Positions 40,951-49,952 of a stretch of 64,000 nt of DNA are shown piece after piece. Numbering within the stretch: position 1 is the first letter of the stretch; each line of letters opens with the position of its first letter. A program made the position numbers and the translations under genes. Under the pieces are notes generated by a model, which had not been told where the DNA came from, did no database searches, and saw only the letters and a list, made by a program, of their open reading frames with translations. The DNA lies in NCBI RefSeq assembly GCF_003533305.1, contig NZ_DOEH01000015.1, forward strand, positions 248,001-312,000, written 5' to 3'. The DNA is from Providencia sp. (GTDB taxonomy: Bacteria > Pseudomonadota > Gammaproteobacteria > Enterobacterales > Enterobacteriaceae).

Positions 40951-41871
40951 ATGTTTAAATTTATTTTGCGTCGTTTACTTGAAGCAATTCCGACACTTTT
41001 GATTCTTATCACCATTTCATTTTTTATGATGCGACTTGCACCTGGAAGTCCTTTTACGGGGGAGAGAAAATTGCCGCCGGAAGTGATGGCAAATATTGAA
41101 GCCAAATATCATCTTAATGATCCGATGTATAAGCAATATTTTAATTATCTTGTTCAGCTTTCTAAAGGCGACTTTGGTCCCTCGTTTAAATATAAAGATT
41201 ACAGTGTTAATGAATTAGTGGCTAAGGCATTTCCGGTATCAGCCAAATTAGGCGCGACTGCTTTTATTGTTGCGGTTTTTTTTGGTGTAACTGCGGGGGT
41301 GATTGCTGCACTTAATCAAAATACTAAGTGGGATTTTACAGTCATGGGCTTTGCCATGACGGGGGTTGTCATCCCAAGCTTCGTTGTGGCTCCACTGTTG
41401 GTACTTATTTTTGCCATTCACTTAAAATGGCTACCAGGTGGAGGTTGGGATGGTGGTAACGCCACACATATGATTTTACCGATGGTTGCACTTTCGTTAG
41501 CATATATTGCGAGTATTTCTCGTATCACTCGTGGTTCTATGATTGAAATTATGCATTCTAATTTCATTCGCACTGCCCGCGCCAAAGGTTTACCGTTAAG
41601 AACCATTATTTTACGTCACGCATTAAAGCCTGCATTACTCCCGGTATTGTCATATATGGGGCCTGCATTTGTTGGCATTATTACTGGTTCAATGGTTGTT
41701 GAAACTATATTTGGTTTACCGGGGATTGGGCAATTATTTGTTAATGGCGCGTTAAACCGAGATTATTCATTGGTACTGAGTTTGACAATATTAGTGGGTA
41801 TATTAACGATTGCCTTTAATGCCATCGTTGATGTGTTATATGCCGTTATTGACCCTAAAATTCGTTATTAG
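40951..41871 (+). CDS. oppB: Oligopeptide permease subunit OppB
   Basis: Inner-membrane permease subunit of the Opp ABC importer. 306 residues with six hydrophobic segments. The start MFKFILRRLLEAIPTLLIL is typical. The cytoplasmic EAA loop that docks to the ATPases is around NFIRTARAKGLPLRTIILRH. It is followed by oppC after 14 bases, in one operon with oppC, oppD and oppF. Confidence 0.95.
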   Translation: MFKFILRRLLEAIPTLLILITISFFMMRLAPGSPFTGERKLPPEVMANIEAKYHLNDPMYKQYFNYLVQLSKGDFGPSFKYKDYSVNELVAKAFPVSAKLGATAFIVAVFFGVTAGVIAALNQNTKWDFTVMGFAMTGVVIPSFVVAPLLVLIFAIHLKWLPGGGWDGGNATHMILPMVALSLAYIASISRITRGSMIEIMHSNFIRTARAKGLPLRTIILRHALKPALLPVLSYMGPAFVGIITGSMVVETIFGLPGIGQLFVNGALNRDYSLVLSLTILVGILTIAFNAIVDVLYAVIDPKIRY

Positions 41872-41885
41872 ACCGGAGACCCACT

Positions 41886-42794
41886 ATGTTATTAAATAAA
41901 AAAAATAGTGAAGCTCTGGAGCAATTTACAGAGCAGCTTGATATTGAAGGGCGTAGTCTTTGGCAGGATGCCCGTCGGCGTTTTATTCATAATCGTGCCG
42001 CCATTTTTAGTTTATGCATTTTATTTTTAATTACGTTGTTTGTTATTTTTGCCCCGATGTTATCGCCATTTCTTTATGATGATACGGATTGGGAAATGAT
42101 GTCTATGCCGCCAGATGCAGCAACAGGACATTATTTCGGGACCGATGCATCTGGACGTGATTTACTTGTTCGAGTCGCTATTGGTGGAAGAATTTCATTG
42201 ATGGTTGGTGTCGCAGCCGCACTCGTGGCTGTTATAGTCGGTACTTTATATGGCTCATTGGCGGGTTATGTCGGCGGCAAAATTGACTCATTGATGATGC
42301 GTATTCTTGAAATTCTAAATTCATTTCCTTTTATGTTTTTTGTCATTTTATTAGTCACTTTATTTGGTACCAATATTTTACTGATATTTGTTGCCATCGG
42401 TATGGTGTCTTGGCTTGATATGGCACGTATTGTGCGTGGGCAAACATTAAGTCTTAAACGTAAAGAATTTATCGAAGCTGCATTAGTGAGTGGTGTAAGT
42501 ACTCGACATATTATTTTACGTCATATCGTCCCTAATGTGCTCGGGGTGGTTGTGGTGTATGCATCATTATTAGTGCCAAGTATGATTTTATTTGAATCAT
42601 TCTTAAGCTTTTTAGGTTTAGGAACTCAAGAGCCGTTAAGTAGTTGGGGAGCATTGCTCAGCGATGGTGCTAATTCAATGGAAGTCACACCTTGGTTACT
42701 GCTTATACCTGCGGGATTCTTAGTGATTACATTATTTTGTTTCAATTTTATCGGCGATGGCTTACGTGATGCCCTCGACCCGAAAGATCGTTAA
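41886..42794 (+). CDS. oppC: Oligopeptide permease subunit OppC
   Basis: Second inner-membrane permease of Opp. 302 residues. It has an N-terminal OppC-type cytoplasmic region (RSLWQDARRRFIHNRAAI), six hydrophobic segments, the FGTDASGRDLLVRV periplasmic block and an EAA loop EFIEAALVSGVSTRHIILRH. It starts 14 bases after oppB and ends 11 bases before oppD. Confidence 0.95.
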   Translation: MLLNKKNSEALEQFTEQLDIEGRSLWQDARRRFIHNRAAIFSLCILFLITLFVIFAPMLSPFLYDDTDWEMMSMPPDAATGHYFGTDASGRDLLVRVAIGGRISLMVGVAAALVAVIVGTLYGSLAGYVGGKIDSLMMRILEILNSFPFMFFVILLVTLFGTNILLIFVAIGMVSWLDMARIVRGQTLSLKRKEFIEAALVSGVSTRHIILRHIVPNVLGVVVVYASLLVPSMILFESFLSFLGLGTQEPLSSWGALLSDGANSMEVTPWLLLIPAGFLVITLFCFNFIGDGLRDALDPKDR

Positions 42795-42805
42795 AGGGGA
42801 TATAT

Positions 42806-43795
42806 ATGACAATAATGACATCTAAAAGCCCTCTTTTAACTGTAAAAGATCTCAATGTGACATTTTCTACACAAGATGGTGATGTGACAGCGGTTAATAA
42901 ACTTAATTTTGAATTAAGTGCAGGAGAGACCCTTGGAATTGTTGGGGAATCGGGCTCAGGTAAATCACAAACGGCATTTGCATTAATGGGATTACTCGCC
43001 AAAAATGGCCACATTGGGGGTTCTGCTATTTTTAATGGGCGAGAGATCCTTAATTTAAAGGAAAAAGAACTTAATAAAATGCGAGCTGAAGAAATATCGA
43101 TGATATTTCAAGATCCAATGACATCATTAAATCCTTATCTAAAAATAGGTATCCAACTTTCTGAAGTTTTAATGCTTCATAAAGGAATGAGTCGTCATGA
43201 GGCATTTGAAGAATCTATTCGTATGCTTGATGCAGTGAAAATGCCAGAAGCGCGTAAACGTATGCATATGTATCCCCATGAATTTTCAGGTGGAATGCGT
43301 CAACGAGTTATGATTGCAATGGCATTATTATGTCAACCTAAGCTATTGATTGCAGATGAACCCACAACCGCATTAGATGTTACTGTGCAAGCACAAATTA
43401 TGACGCTCTTAAATGAGCTAAAAAGTGAATTTGATACAGCTATTATTTTGATAACACATGACTTAGGCGTTGTGGCAGGTGTATGTGACAAAGTATTGGT
43501 TATGTACGCAGGGCGTACCATGGAGTATGGTACTGCGCGCGATATTTTTTATGCGCCATCACACCCTTATTCTTTAGGTTTGCTTGCTGCGGTACCGCGT
43601 CTTGATGGTGATGACGAAAGTCTGGCAACTATTCCAGGCAATCCACCGAATCTATTAAGATTGCCTAAAGGGTGTCCATTTTCTCCTCGTTGCCAGTTTG
43701 CTAGCGCTCAATGTGTTGAAAATGAACCTCTGCTAACAGGATTCTCACAAAATCGCCTACGTGCCTGCTTTCAGCCTGTGGAGGAATTAGCATGA
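42806..43795 (+). CDS. oppD: Oligopeptide ABC transporter ATPase OppD
   Basis: One of two ATPases driving peptide import. 329 residues. Walker A GESGSGKSQ, ABC signature SGGMRQRV, Walker B LLIADEPTTALDV, and H-loop ITHDLGVVAG are all present. The C-terminal oligopeptide/dipeptide extension has the cysteine-containing CPFSPRCQFASAQC, which in this family can hold an iron-sulfur cluster. AGGGGA lies 6 bases before the ATG. The stop overlaps the oppF start by 4 bases (ATGA), indicating coupled translation. Confidence 0.96.
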   Translation: MTIMTSKSPLLTVKDLNVTFSTQDGDVTAVNKLNFELSAGETLGIVGESGSGKSQTAFALMGLLAKNGHIGGSAIFNGREILNLKEKELNKMRAEEISMIFQDPMTSLNPYLKIGIQLSEVLMLHKGMSRHEAFEESIRMLDAVKMPEARKRMHMYPHEFSGGMRQRVMIAMALLCQPKLLIADEPTTALDVTVQAQIMTLLNELKSEFDTAIILITHDLGVVAGVCDKVLVMYAGRTMEYGTARDIFYAPSHPYSLGLLAAVPRLDGDDESLATIPGNPPNLLRLPKGCPFSPRCQFASAQCVENEPLLTGFSQNRLRACFQPVEELA

Positions 43796-44808
43796 CACAG
43801 CAATCTACTAATCAAGAACAAGACAGGCAAGTCTTATTGGAAGTTAACGATCTTAAAGTTCACTTTTCGATTCGAGATAAAAAACAATGGTTTTGGCAGC
43901 CAGATAAAAGTCTTAAAGCAGTTGATGGCGTTACTTTGCGTCTTTATGAAGGTGAAACTTTAGGTGTTGTCGGTGAGTCAGGGTGCGGTAAATCAACTTT
44001 TGCACGAGCCCTCATTGGCTTAGTTAAAGCGACCGATGGTACGGTGAGTTGGTTAGGCAAAGATTTACTTGGAATGAGCAATAAAGAATGGCGTAATGTG
44101 CGTAGTGATATCCAAATGATTTTTCAAGACCCATTGGCATCACTGAATCCACGTATGACCATTGGCGATATTATTGCCGAACCTCTCAAAACTTATCATC
44201 CAGAAATGTCACATACTCAGATTCTTGAAAAAGTAAAAGCGATGATGTTGAAGGTCGGCTTATTACCTAATCTGATTAACCGTTATCCGCATGAGTTTTC
44301 TGGCGGGCAATGCCAGAGAATTGGGATTGCCCGTGCGTTGATTCTTGAACCTAAATTGGTTATTTGTGATGAGCCAGTATCAGCACTCGACGTTTCCATT
44401 CAAGCACAAGTCGTCAATTTGTTGCAGGAACTACAGCGCGAAATGAAGCTTTCACTGATTTTTATCGCCCATGATTTAGCGGTAGTGAAACATATATCAG
44501 ATCGCGTATTAGTGATGTATTTAGGTCATGCCGTCGAATTAGGTACTTATGACGAGGTGTATAATCATCCATTACATCCTTATACTCGAGCGCTGATGTC
44601 TGCTGTTCCTGTCCCCGATCCTGACAAAGAAAAAAATAAAGTGATTGAATTACTCGATGGGGAACTCCCATCACCGATTAACCCACCATCTGGTTGTGTA
44701 TTTAGAACGCGCTGCCCGCTGGCGGATGAGGAATGTAGTAAAACAAGACCATTATTGGAAGGTAGTTTTAAACATGCAGTATCATGCTTAAAAATTGATC
44801 CACTTTAA
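43792..44808 (+). CDS. oppF: Oligopeptide ABC transporter ATPase OppF
   Basis: Second Opp ATPase, pairing with OppD. 338 residues. Walker A GESGCGKST, signature SGGQCQRIGIA, Walker B LVICDEPVSALDV, and H-loop IAHDLAVVKH. The C-terminal extension has CVFRTRCPLADEEC. It overlaps oppD by 4 bases and is the last gene of the operon, closed by the terminator at 44839-44866. Confidence 0.96.
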   Translation: MTQQSTNQEQDRQVLLEVNDLKVHFSIRDKKQWFWQPDKSLKAVDGVTLRLYEGETLGVVGESGCGKSTFARALIGLVKATDGTVSWLGKDLLGMSNKEWRNVRSDIQMIFQDPLASLNPRMTIGDIIAEPLKTYHPEMSHTQILEKVKAMMLKVGLLPNLINRYPHEFSGGQCQRIGIARALILEPKLVICDEPVSALDVSIQAQVVNLLQELQREMKLSLIFIAHDLAVVKHISDRVLVMYLGHAVELGTYDEVYNHPLHPYTRALMSAVPVPDPDKEKNKVIELLDGELPSPINPPSGCVFRTRCPLADEECSKTRPLLEGSFKHAVSCLKIDPL

Positions 44809-44838
44809 TCATAGTGGTTTAAAATTAGCGTTAAAAAA

Positions 44839-44866
44839 ATAAAAAGGGCCAATCGGCCCTTTTTAT
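44839..44866. terminator. Bidirectional terminator oppF / yciU
   Basis: AAAAAGGGCC (44841-44850) and GGCCCTTTTT (44855-44864) with a 4-base AATC loop; U-runs on both strands between convergent genes. Confidence 0.9.
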
Positions 44867-44904
44867 TGCATGACAATAACTATTTGAAAGTATTTAGATA
44901 AAAA

Positions 44905-45237
44905 CTAGTTTTTCCATAAAATATGATGGAATGGTTTTTTAGGATCACGGCTAATGAGAATTCGTGCAAAAATATCATCTAGCTCATCTTCGGCTGTTTT
45001 CGCCAATCCGATCACGACTTCACTCAGCGTTTTTAACTCAAGTTCATTTGTTAAAATCATTTGCCAGTGATTAGTTATGGGCACTATTTCTGCCGCACCA
45101 CACTCTTCAAACTGTAAAGCAAAAATTAATTGATCCGCAGGTTCTAGATTATCCATTGCCCCTTCGAGGAAAAGGTCATATGCGATTTCAATGATTTCAT
45201 CTTCATCAATTAAATTTGTATTATGCGTTGCTGTCAT
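44905..45237 (-). CDS. yciU: Acidic DNA-mimic-type protein YciU
   Basis: 110-residue, strongly acidic protein of the HI1450/UPF0263 family, described as a putative double-stranded DNA mimic. Conserved features are the Glu/Asp-rich N-terminal helix, AYDLFLEGAMDNLEPAD, LQFEECGAAE, EVVIGLA and DIFARILISRD. It lies 21 bases downstream of clsA on the same strand and the two are probably cotranscribed, as in E. coli. Confidence 0.9.
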   Translation of the reverse strand: MTATHNTNLIDEDEIIEIAYDLFLEGAMDNLEPADQLIFALQFEECGAAEIVPITNHWQMILTNELELKTLSEVVIGLAKTAEDELDDIFARILISRDPKKPFHHILWKN

Positions 45238-45258
45238 GGTCGTTCCTAAAAATTATAA

Positions 45259-46719
45259 TTATAACAATGGGCTAAAGAAATAACATAAGCGTTCAACGAC
45301 ACGATTCCAAAATGGGCGTTGTTCCCATTCATCTATTTCTAAGCGAGTTGAGCGAGCCATGTAGTCATACTGGACAAGCGTGAGATCGCTACCAAAACTC
45401 TTATCGTCGATGACAACAGTTATCTCAAAGTTTAACCATAAGCTGCGCATGTCTAGGTTAACTGAGCCGACTAAACTGAGTTCACCATCGACAAGGACGC
45501 TTTTTGTATGTAGTAAGCCATCTTCGAACTGATAAATCTTAACGCCAGATTCAAGTAATTCGGTGTAAAACGAGCGACTTGCCCAACGTACTAAAAATGA
45601 GTCATTTTGACGAGGCATAATAATACTGACGTCAACACCACGCATTGCAGCAGTGCAAATGGCATGTAACAGGTCATCACTCGGTACGAAGTAGGGGGTC
45701 GTCATAATTAACTGCTTACGTGCAGAAAACATGGCTGTCATTAAAGATTGTTGAATAAGCTCATCAGGGAAACCTGGCCCTGAGGCAATAGTTTGCGTTG
45801 TATGTCCATTGGCTTGTTCAAATGGCATCATATTGGCATCAGGCGGCGGTGGCAGTATACGTTGGCCTGTTTCCATCTCCCAGTCAAAAGCATAGACAAT
45901 ACCCAAGGTGGTGCTTACAGGGCCTTCCATTCGAACCAGTATATCAATCCACTCACCCACCCCTGAATCTTGCTTAAAATAGCGTGGGTCGACCATATTC
46001 ATACTACCGGTGTATGAAATATAATTATCGATAATGACTATCTTACGATGTTGACGTAAATCCATACGGCGTAAGAAAAAACGCATTAAATTAACTTTAA
46101 GCGATTCAATGAACTCAATACCTGCTGCGCGCATTTTATCTGGATAATCACTACGGAAAAAATGCCAGCTACCCGCAGAGTCAACCATAATACGACATTT
46201 GACACCGCGCTTAGCCGCGTTAAGAAGGGCGTCTGTAACGCCGTCAACAAGACCACCAGGCTGCCAGATATAAAATACCATTTCAATGGAGTGTTGCGCA
46301 TTGTTGATATCATTAACAATCGCTTTGAGAGAGTCTTCACAAGTTGTTAAGAGTTGTATTCGGTTGCCTTTTACACCAGCAATGCCTTGGCGTTTTTCAC
46401 AGAGTTGAAACAGAGGCTCGGCGACAGGACTATTCTCTGACGTGAATATATGTTTTGAATGACGTAAATTTTCTAGCCATGTTGCGACTGATGGCCACAT
46501 GTGATGTGCTTTATCGACACGGCGCTTGCCTAAATGTAACTCACCAAAAGCAACATACGCAATGATACCGACCAATGGCAGGATATAGATAATTAATAAC
46601 CACGTCATCGCTGAAGTCACGGGTCTTCGTTTTACTAGAATTCGAACCGTAACAGCTGCAATAATTAGCCAATAAAGGAAAAAAAATAGCCAGCTAACGA
46701 AAGTATAGACTGTTGCCAT
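45259..46719 (-). CDS. clsA: Cardiolipin synthase A
   Basis: Inner-membrane phospholipase-D superfamily enzyme that condenses two phosphatidylglycerol molecules to cardiolipin. 486 residues, same as E. coli, with two N-terminal hydrophobic segments and two HKD catalytic motifs ([16 protein letters not shown] and [16 protein letters not shown]). [20 protein letters not shown] and MRSLWLNFE are further hallmarks. I used ATG 46719 (MATVYTF), which aligns with E. coli; an ATG four codons upstream (46731) is possible but lies only 1 base after its GAGG. Confidence 0.95.
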   Translation of the reverse strand: MATVYTFVSWLFFFLYWLIIAAVTVRILVKRRPVTSAMTWLLIIYILPLVGIIAYVAFGELHLGKRRVDKAHHMWPSVATWLENLRHSKHIFTSENSPVAEPLFQLCEKRQGIAGVKGNRIQLLTTCEDSLKAIVNDINNAQHSIEMVFYIWQPGGLVDGVTDALLNAAKRGVKCRIMVDSAGSWHFFRSDYPDKMRAAGIEFIESLKVNLMRFFLRRMDLRQHRKIVIIDNYISYTGSMNMVDPRYFKQDSGVGEWIDILVRMEGPVSTTLGIVYAFDWEMETGQRILPPPPDANMMPFEQANGHTTQTIASGPGFPDELIQQSLMTAMFSARKQLIMTTPYFVPSDDLLHAICTAAMRGVDVSIIMPRQNDSFLVRWASRSFYTELLESGVKIYQFEDGLLHTKSVLVDGELSLVGSVNLDMRSLWLNFEITVVIDDKSFGSDLTLVQYDYMARSTRLEIDEWEQRPFWNRVVERLCYFFSPLL

Positions 46720-47030
46720 AATTGATTGCATGCCTCACTGACAGGGTGAAAAATGGAAGAAATAGTGTCAAAAAACGAGAGTTTAGCTAAATTTCACCAT
46801 ATAAAATCATGATCAAAACTAAACTTAATAGAATTTAGCAAAAATTGGTTACAAAAGCTTTGTTAAATGCATAAATCTATAATGAAATTATAATTTAGCT
46901 TGTTTATTATTTATGGTTGTAATTATTTAAATGGATATTTAGGGGCTAAAAAAGTTCTACTTGGCTCCTTTGAGCAAAAGAATATAATATTTTTTGAAAA
47001 TTAATTATTCATCTGAAAAGGACACAATAA
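46720..47030. other. Divergent promoter region clsA / yciY
   Basis: 311 bases, AT-rich. No strong palindrome or hairpin is seen. AAGGA 8 bases before 47031 is the yciY ribosome binding site. Confidence 0.45.
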
Positions 47031-47204
47031 ATGAGACGTAGTAGGCATGAAGTTGCTCGCTGGAGAATGTTAAGACAGGCTCTTAGACGCCGTCGCCGCT
47101 GGTTGGAAGGGCATTCTAGGCGTAATATGCACATCTACTCAATGCGTAAAATTGACATTTATAAACGTCGTCATTCTCTGTTATTTGCTCAATGGTGTGA
47201 GTAG
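47031..47204 (+). CDS. yciY: Small basic protein YciY
   Basis: 57-residue, very Arg-rich protein of unknown function. It aligns with E. coli YciY along its whole length: start MRRSRHEVARWRM, a central RWLEGHSRRNM block, SMRK, and RRHSLLFA near the end. The AAGGA ribosome binding site and the conserved position between cls and tonB support it as a real gene despite its size. The extreme positive charge suggests nucleic acid or membrane surface binding, but that is only inference. Confidence 0.85.
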   Translation: MRRSRHEVARWRMLRQALRRRRRWLEGHSRRNMHIYSMRKIDIYKRRHSLLFAQWCE

Positions 47205-47255
47205 GGTTATTAAGGCTTTTATTCACATTTTTCACTTTGAGTGATAAAGCTTATT

Positions 47256-47274
47256 GAATATGATTGCTATTTGC
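47256..47274. promoter_or_regulatory. Possible Fur box upstream of tonB
   Basis: GAATATGATTGCTATTTGC matches the 19-base Fur consensus at 11 positions by my count. It lies 54 bases upstream of the tonB ATG. Fur control of tonB is known in E. coli, but this match is imperfect. Confidence 0.35.
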
Positions 47275-47327
47275 ATTTAAACTATCAGTCATATTCATTA
47301 AGTACAGGTGTAGGGTAGAAATTGCAT

Positions 47328-48047
47328 ATGCGCTGGATCCGTTGGGTTTTCATTATTGTTATCTCGTTATCTATACATGCAGGCCTCGCGATGGCTTGGA
47401 TTTTCAATCAACCAAATTTGGTTAAAAATCCAGAACCTATGAGCATTGCAATGATAGCATTTGAAGAGGAGGCTCCCGCAACTCAGCCTGTACCGCAGGT
47501 AGAAACGCCGGTGGAACCTGAGCCAGAACCAGAACCTATCGTGGAACCTGAACCCGTTGTTGAGCCAGCTATTGCTTTACCGCAAAAAAAACCTGAAGTT
47601 AAAAAGAAACCAAAACCTAAAGTAGAAGAAAAGAAAAAAATTAAAGAAGAGGCTAAGCCTGTTGAAAAGCAGCTGGCAACAAATAATTCAAACACAGAGT
47701 CTAATTCACAATCGAAGGCAGAAAAATCGAATGCGACTGCCAAAAATAATGGCCCGGCAAACAACCAATCAACGAGTAAGAGTGGGCCTAAAGCGTTACG
47801 TAAGCAGGCTCCTCCATATCCAGATCGCGCACGACGACTGGGTAAAGAAGGTTATGTTAAAGTCCGTTATGATATTGATGAAGATGGGCGTGTGACGAAT
47901 ATTGAGTTTGTGGAAGTTTCACCAAAAGGATTATTTGAGCGAGAAGTTAAACGTGCGATGAATCGTTGGGCATATGAAAAACAACCGGCTAAAGGTTATG
48001 TGACAGAAATTTATTTCAAACTTGATGGTACGGTTAGCCAAGTATAA
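47328..48047 (+). CDS. tonB: Energy transducer TonB
   Basis: Couples the proton-motive force, via ExbB-ExbD, to outer-membrane iron-siderophore and vitamin B12 receptors. 239 residues: one N-terminal membrane anchor (about 5-25), a Pro/Glu then Pro/Lys-rich periplasmic spacer (PEPEPEP, KKKPKPKVEEK), a Ser/Asn-rich stretch and the C-terminal receptor-binding domain (APPYPDRARRLGKEGYVKVRY, FEREVKRAMNRW). ATG 47328 is given; an in-frame TTG at 47322 is better spaced from AGGG (47312-47315) and could be the true start. Confidence 0.94.
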   Translation: MRWIRWVFIIVISLSIHAGLAMAWIFNQPNLVKNPEPMSIAMIAFEEEAPATQPVPQVETPVEPEPEPEPIVEPEPVVEPAIALPQKKPEVKKKPKPKVEEKKKIKEEAKPVEKQLATNNSNTESNSQSKAEKSNATAKNNGPANNQSTSKSGPKALRKQAPPYPDRARRLGKEGYVKVRYDIDEDGRVTNIEFVEVSPKGLFEREVKRAMNRWAYEKQPAKGYVTEIYFKLDGTVSQV

Positions 48048-48090
48048 GAATAGAAGTCATATTATAAAGTTACCCCATTACTTTCTTAAT

Positions 48091-48135
48091 AAAAAATACC
48101 GCCGTGAATAATTATTTCACAGCGGTATTTTTTAT
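48091..48135. terminator. Bidirectional terminator tonB / yciA
   Basis: AAAAAATACCGC and GCGGTATTTTTT arms, with an inner GTGAA/TTCAC stem, lie between the convergent genes. Confidence 0.88.
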
Positions 48136-48168
48136 TTTATGGCTATATTTGCAAGTCGTAAAGCTAGC

Positions 48169-48585
48169 TTAATCTGAGCTTTCTAACTGAAAATGTTGTT
48201 TTTCTTTTGGCAATTCACGAGGTGTACTGTCGTCATTGACTGCGACATAAGTAAAAATGGCATCAGTTGCACGGTAGCGTTGACCTACGGGTTCTGTAGC
48301 CACTTTTTTTACCCAAACTTCAATATTGATAGTGATCGAGCTTTTACCTGTTTTTACGCAACGTGCATAGCAACAAACGACGTCACCCACAGCAACAGGC
48401 TTTTGAAATTTAATACCATTAACCGCGACGGTGACAACACGTCCCAGTGCGATTTCTTTCGCTAGAATAGCGCCGCCAATGTCCATTTGAGACATTAACC
48501 AACCACCAAAAATATCGCCATTTGCATTGGTGTCCGCAGGCATAGCCAGCGTGCGTAAGACGAGTTCCCCGTTAGGTAATTGCAT
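48169..48585 (-). CDS. yciA: Acyl-CoA thioesterase YciA
   Basis: Hot-dog-fold hydrolase releasing CoA from a broad range of acyl-CoAs. 138 residues. The block TLAMPADTNANGDIFGGWLMSQMD contains the catalytic Asn/Asp region; it continues with GGAILAKEIALGRVVT and VGDVVCCYARC, all close to E. coli. The start ATG 48585 has GAG 6 bases upstream; a TTG two codons further upstream is not favoured. It is convergent with tonB. Confidence 0.94.
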   Translation of the reverse strand: MQLPNGELVLRTLAMPADTNANGDIFGGWLMSQMDIGGAILAKEIALGRVVTVAVNGIKFQKPVAVGDVVCCYARCVKTGKSSITINIEVWVKKVATEPVGQRYRATDAIFTYVAVNDDSTPRELPKEKQHFQLESSD

Positions 48586-48885
48586 ATCCAACTCTTAGTT
48601 AAAATAATGATTTAAAGGATAATTATACTTTTATAGCAAATTATAGTGACAATAGTAAACTAGAACAACATCTTCTGCCACGATGATTTATAACCAAATG
48701 ATTTTTGTATGAAGAATATACGTTAATCATCAATATTGACTATAGTGTGTCAAACGCCTCCTGTAATAAACTAAATTAATGCAAAGAAAAAACAAGAAAC
48801 GTCTTTTACATTTAGTTAACAGGTTAGATTGTCTATACTAAAAAGATGACATGTTATCGATGAAAGATAATTAGGGAGATTCATG

Positions 48886-49074
48886 ATGAGATTAATATTG
48901 GCACTATTACTACCTTGGTTTCAGTTCTTTACCATTGGGCGGCCTTTTGCGGGAATTATCTGCTTAATTTTACAGATTACGCTCATTGGCTGGATACCCG
49001 CAGCGATATGGTCGGTATATGCATTATCTCAATACAATACCGATAAAAAGATAAATAAAGCGTTTGGTCGATAA
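48886..49074 (+). CDS. Pmp3/YqaE-like small membrane protein
   Basis: 62-residue protein with two hydrophobic segments (about 2-14 and 20-45), a Gly-Arg-Pro turn between them and a charged tail (TDKKINKAFGR). The layout LLLPWFQFFTIGRPFAG ... GWIPAAIWSVYAL resembles the Pmp3/YqaE (UPF0057) stress-related membrane proteins, although similarity is modest. AGGGAG lies 7 bases upstream of ATG 48886; the ATG at 48883 is also possible. It has its own terminator. It is inserted between yciA and yciB relative to E. coli. Confidence 0.7.
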   Translation: MRLILALLLPWFQFFTIGRPFAGIICLILQITLIGWIPAAIWSVYALSQYNTDKKINKAFGR

Positions 49075-49103
49075 TGACTGAATAATGATGTTGTCATCTA
49101 AAT

Positions 49104-49139
49104 AAAAAAACCTGCTTTTATTAAATAGCAGGTTTTTAT
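49104..49139. terminator. Bidirectional terminator Pmp3-like gene / yciB
   Basis: AAACCTGCT (49108-49116) and AGCAGGTTT (49127-49135), with A-run on the left and T-run on the right. Confidence 0.85.
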
Positions 49140-49168
49140 GTTTCGAAGCTAAATATAATTTATAAAAC

Positions 49169-49726
49169 CTATTCTTTATGTTCTTCTACAGGTTCTTTGG
49201 TCATATTTTTAAAAATATAAACCACACTGAGAACTGTAAAAATAAGTGTACCAGCCGTTAAACCAAAGACTTTAAAGTTAACCCAAATATCTTGTGCCAT
49301 CCAAAAGGCAACATAGATATTAACGATTGCACAGACTATAAAAAAGATAGCCCACGCACTGTTGAGTTTTGCCCAATAACTATCAGCCAATTTAATTTCT
49401 TGATTACTACCGAGCATTCTTTGAATTAATGGTTTTTCAGTGAACCACTGGCTTACTAGTAGCGCGATAGCAAAAAGACCGTAAATGATAGTTACTTTCC
49501 ATTTAATGAAGACATCACTATGGAAAATAAGTGTTAATGCGGCAAAGGCCATAACAATAGCGCAGGTAATTTTCGCCACTTTTTCTACTTTTTTATAGAT
49601 CAGATAAGTCGCAAGTAATGCCAGAGGAGTCGCAACCATCAAGGCGCCACTCGCATAAAAAATATCATATCGCTTATAGACGATAAAAAAGATGACTAAA
49701 GGAATAAAATCAATAAGTTGTTTCAT
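49169..49726 (-). CDS. yciB: Inner-membrane septation protein A family, YciB
   Basis: 185-residue integral membrane protein with five to six hydrophobic segments. The intracellular septation protein A family is involved in envelope integrity and cell division. Conserved blocks are [26 protein letters not shown]-like (here [11 protein letters not shown]), KPLIQRMLG and [10 protein letters not shown]. The C-terminus is acidic (KEPVEEHKE). It is separated from yciC by an inserted SulP gene, whereas the two are neighbours in E. coli. Confidence 0.92.
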   Translation of the reverse strand: MKQLIDFIPLVIFFIVYKRYDIFYASGALMVATPLALLATYLIYKKVEKVAKITCAIVMAFAALTLIFHSDVFIKWKVTIIYGLFAIALLVSQWFTEKPLIQRMLGSNQEIKLADSYWAKLNSAWAIFFIVCAIVNIYVAFWMAQDIWVNFKVFGLTAGTLIFTVLSVVYIFKNMTKEPVEEHKE

Positions 49727-49952
49727 AACAGTGAATACATAGCCTCAACGTCAAGATAATGGAGTAGTTTAACTGATTTTTGCTTGGATTGTTAAAAGTT
49801 TGCATCTTTTTACCAATAAACACGCATTGTTACCAATTATATTTGCACAATCTTACTGTTATTTGACTTACTTCTAGATTAACTTGTGCGGTTGATATAT
49901 AAATAGTGTGTATATTATTTTAACTACCTAATTTATAGGGATTTTTCAGGAC

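Noticed and set aside
47483..47764. Minus-strand ORF inside tonB
   Set aside because: It is a shadow of the Pro/Glu/Lys-rich repeats of TonB, which leave the reverse frame open.
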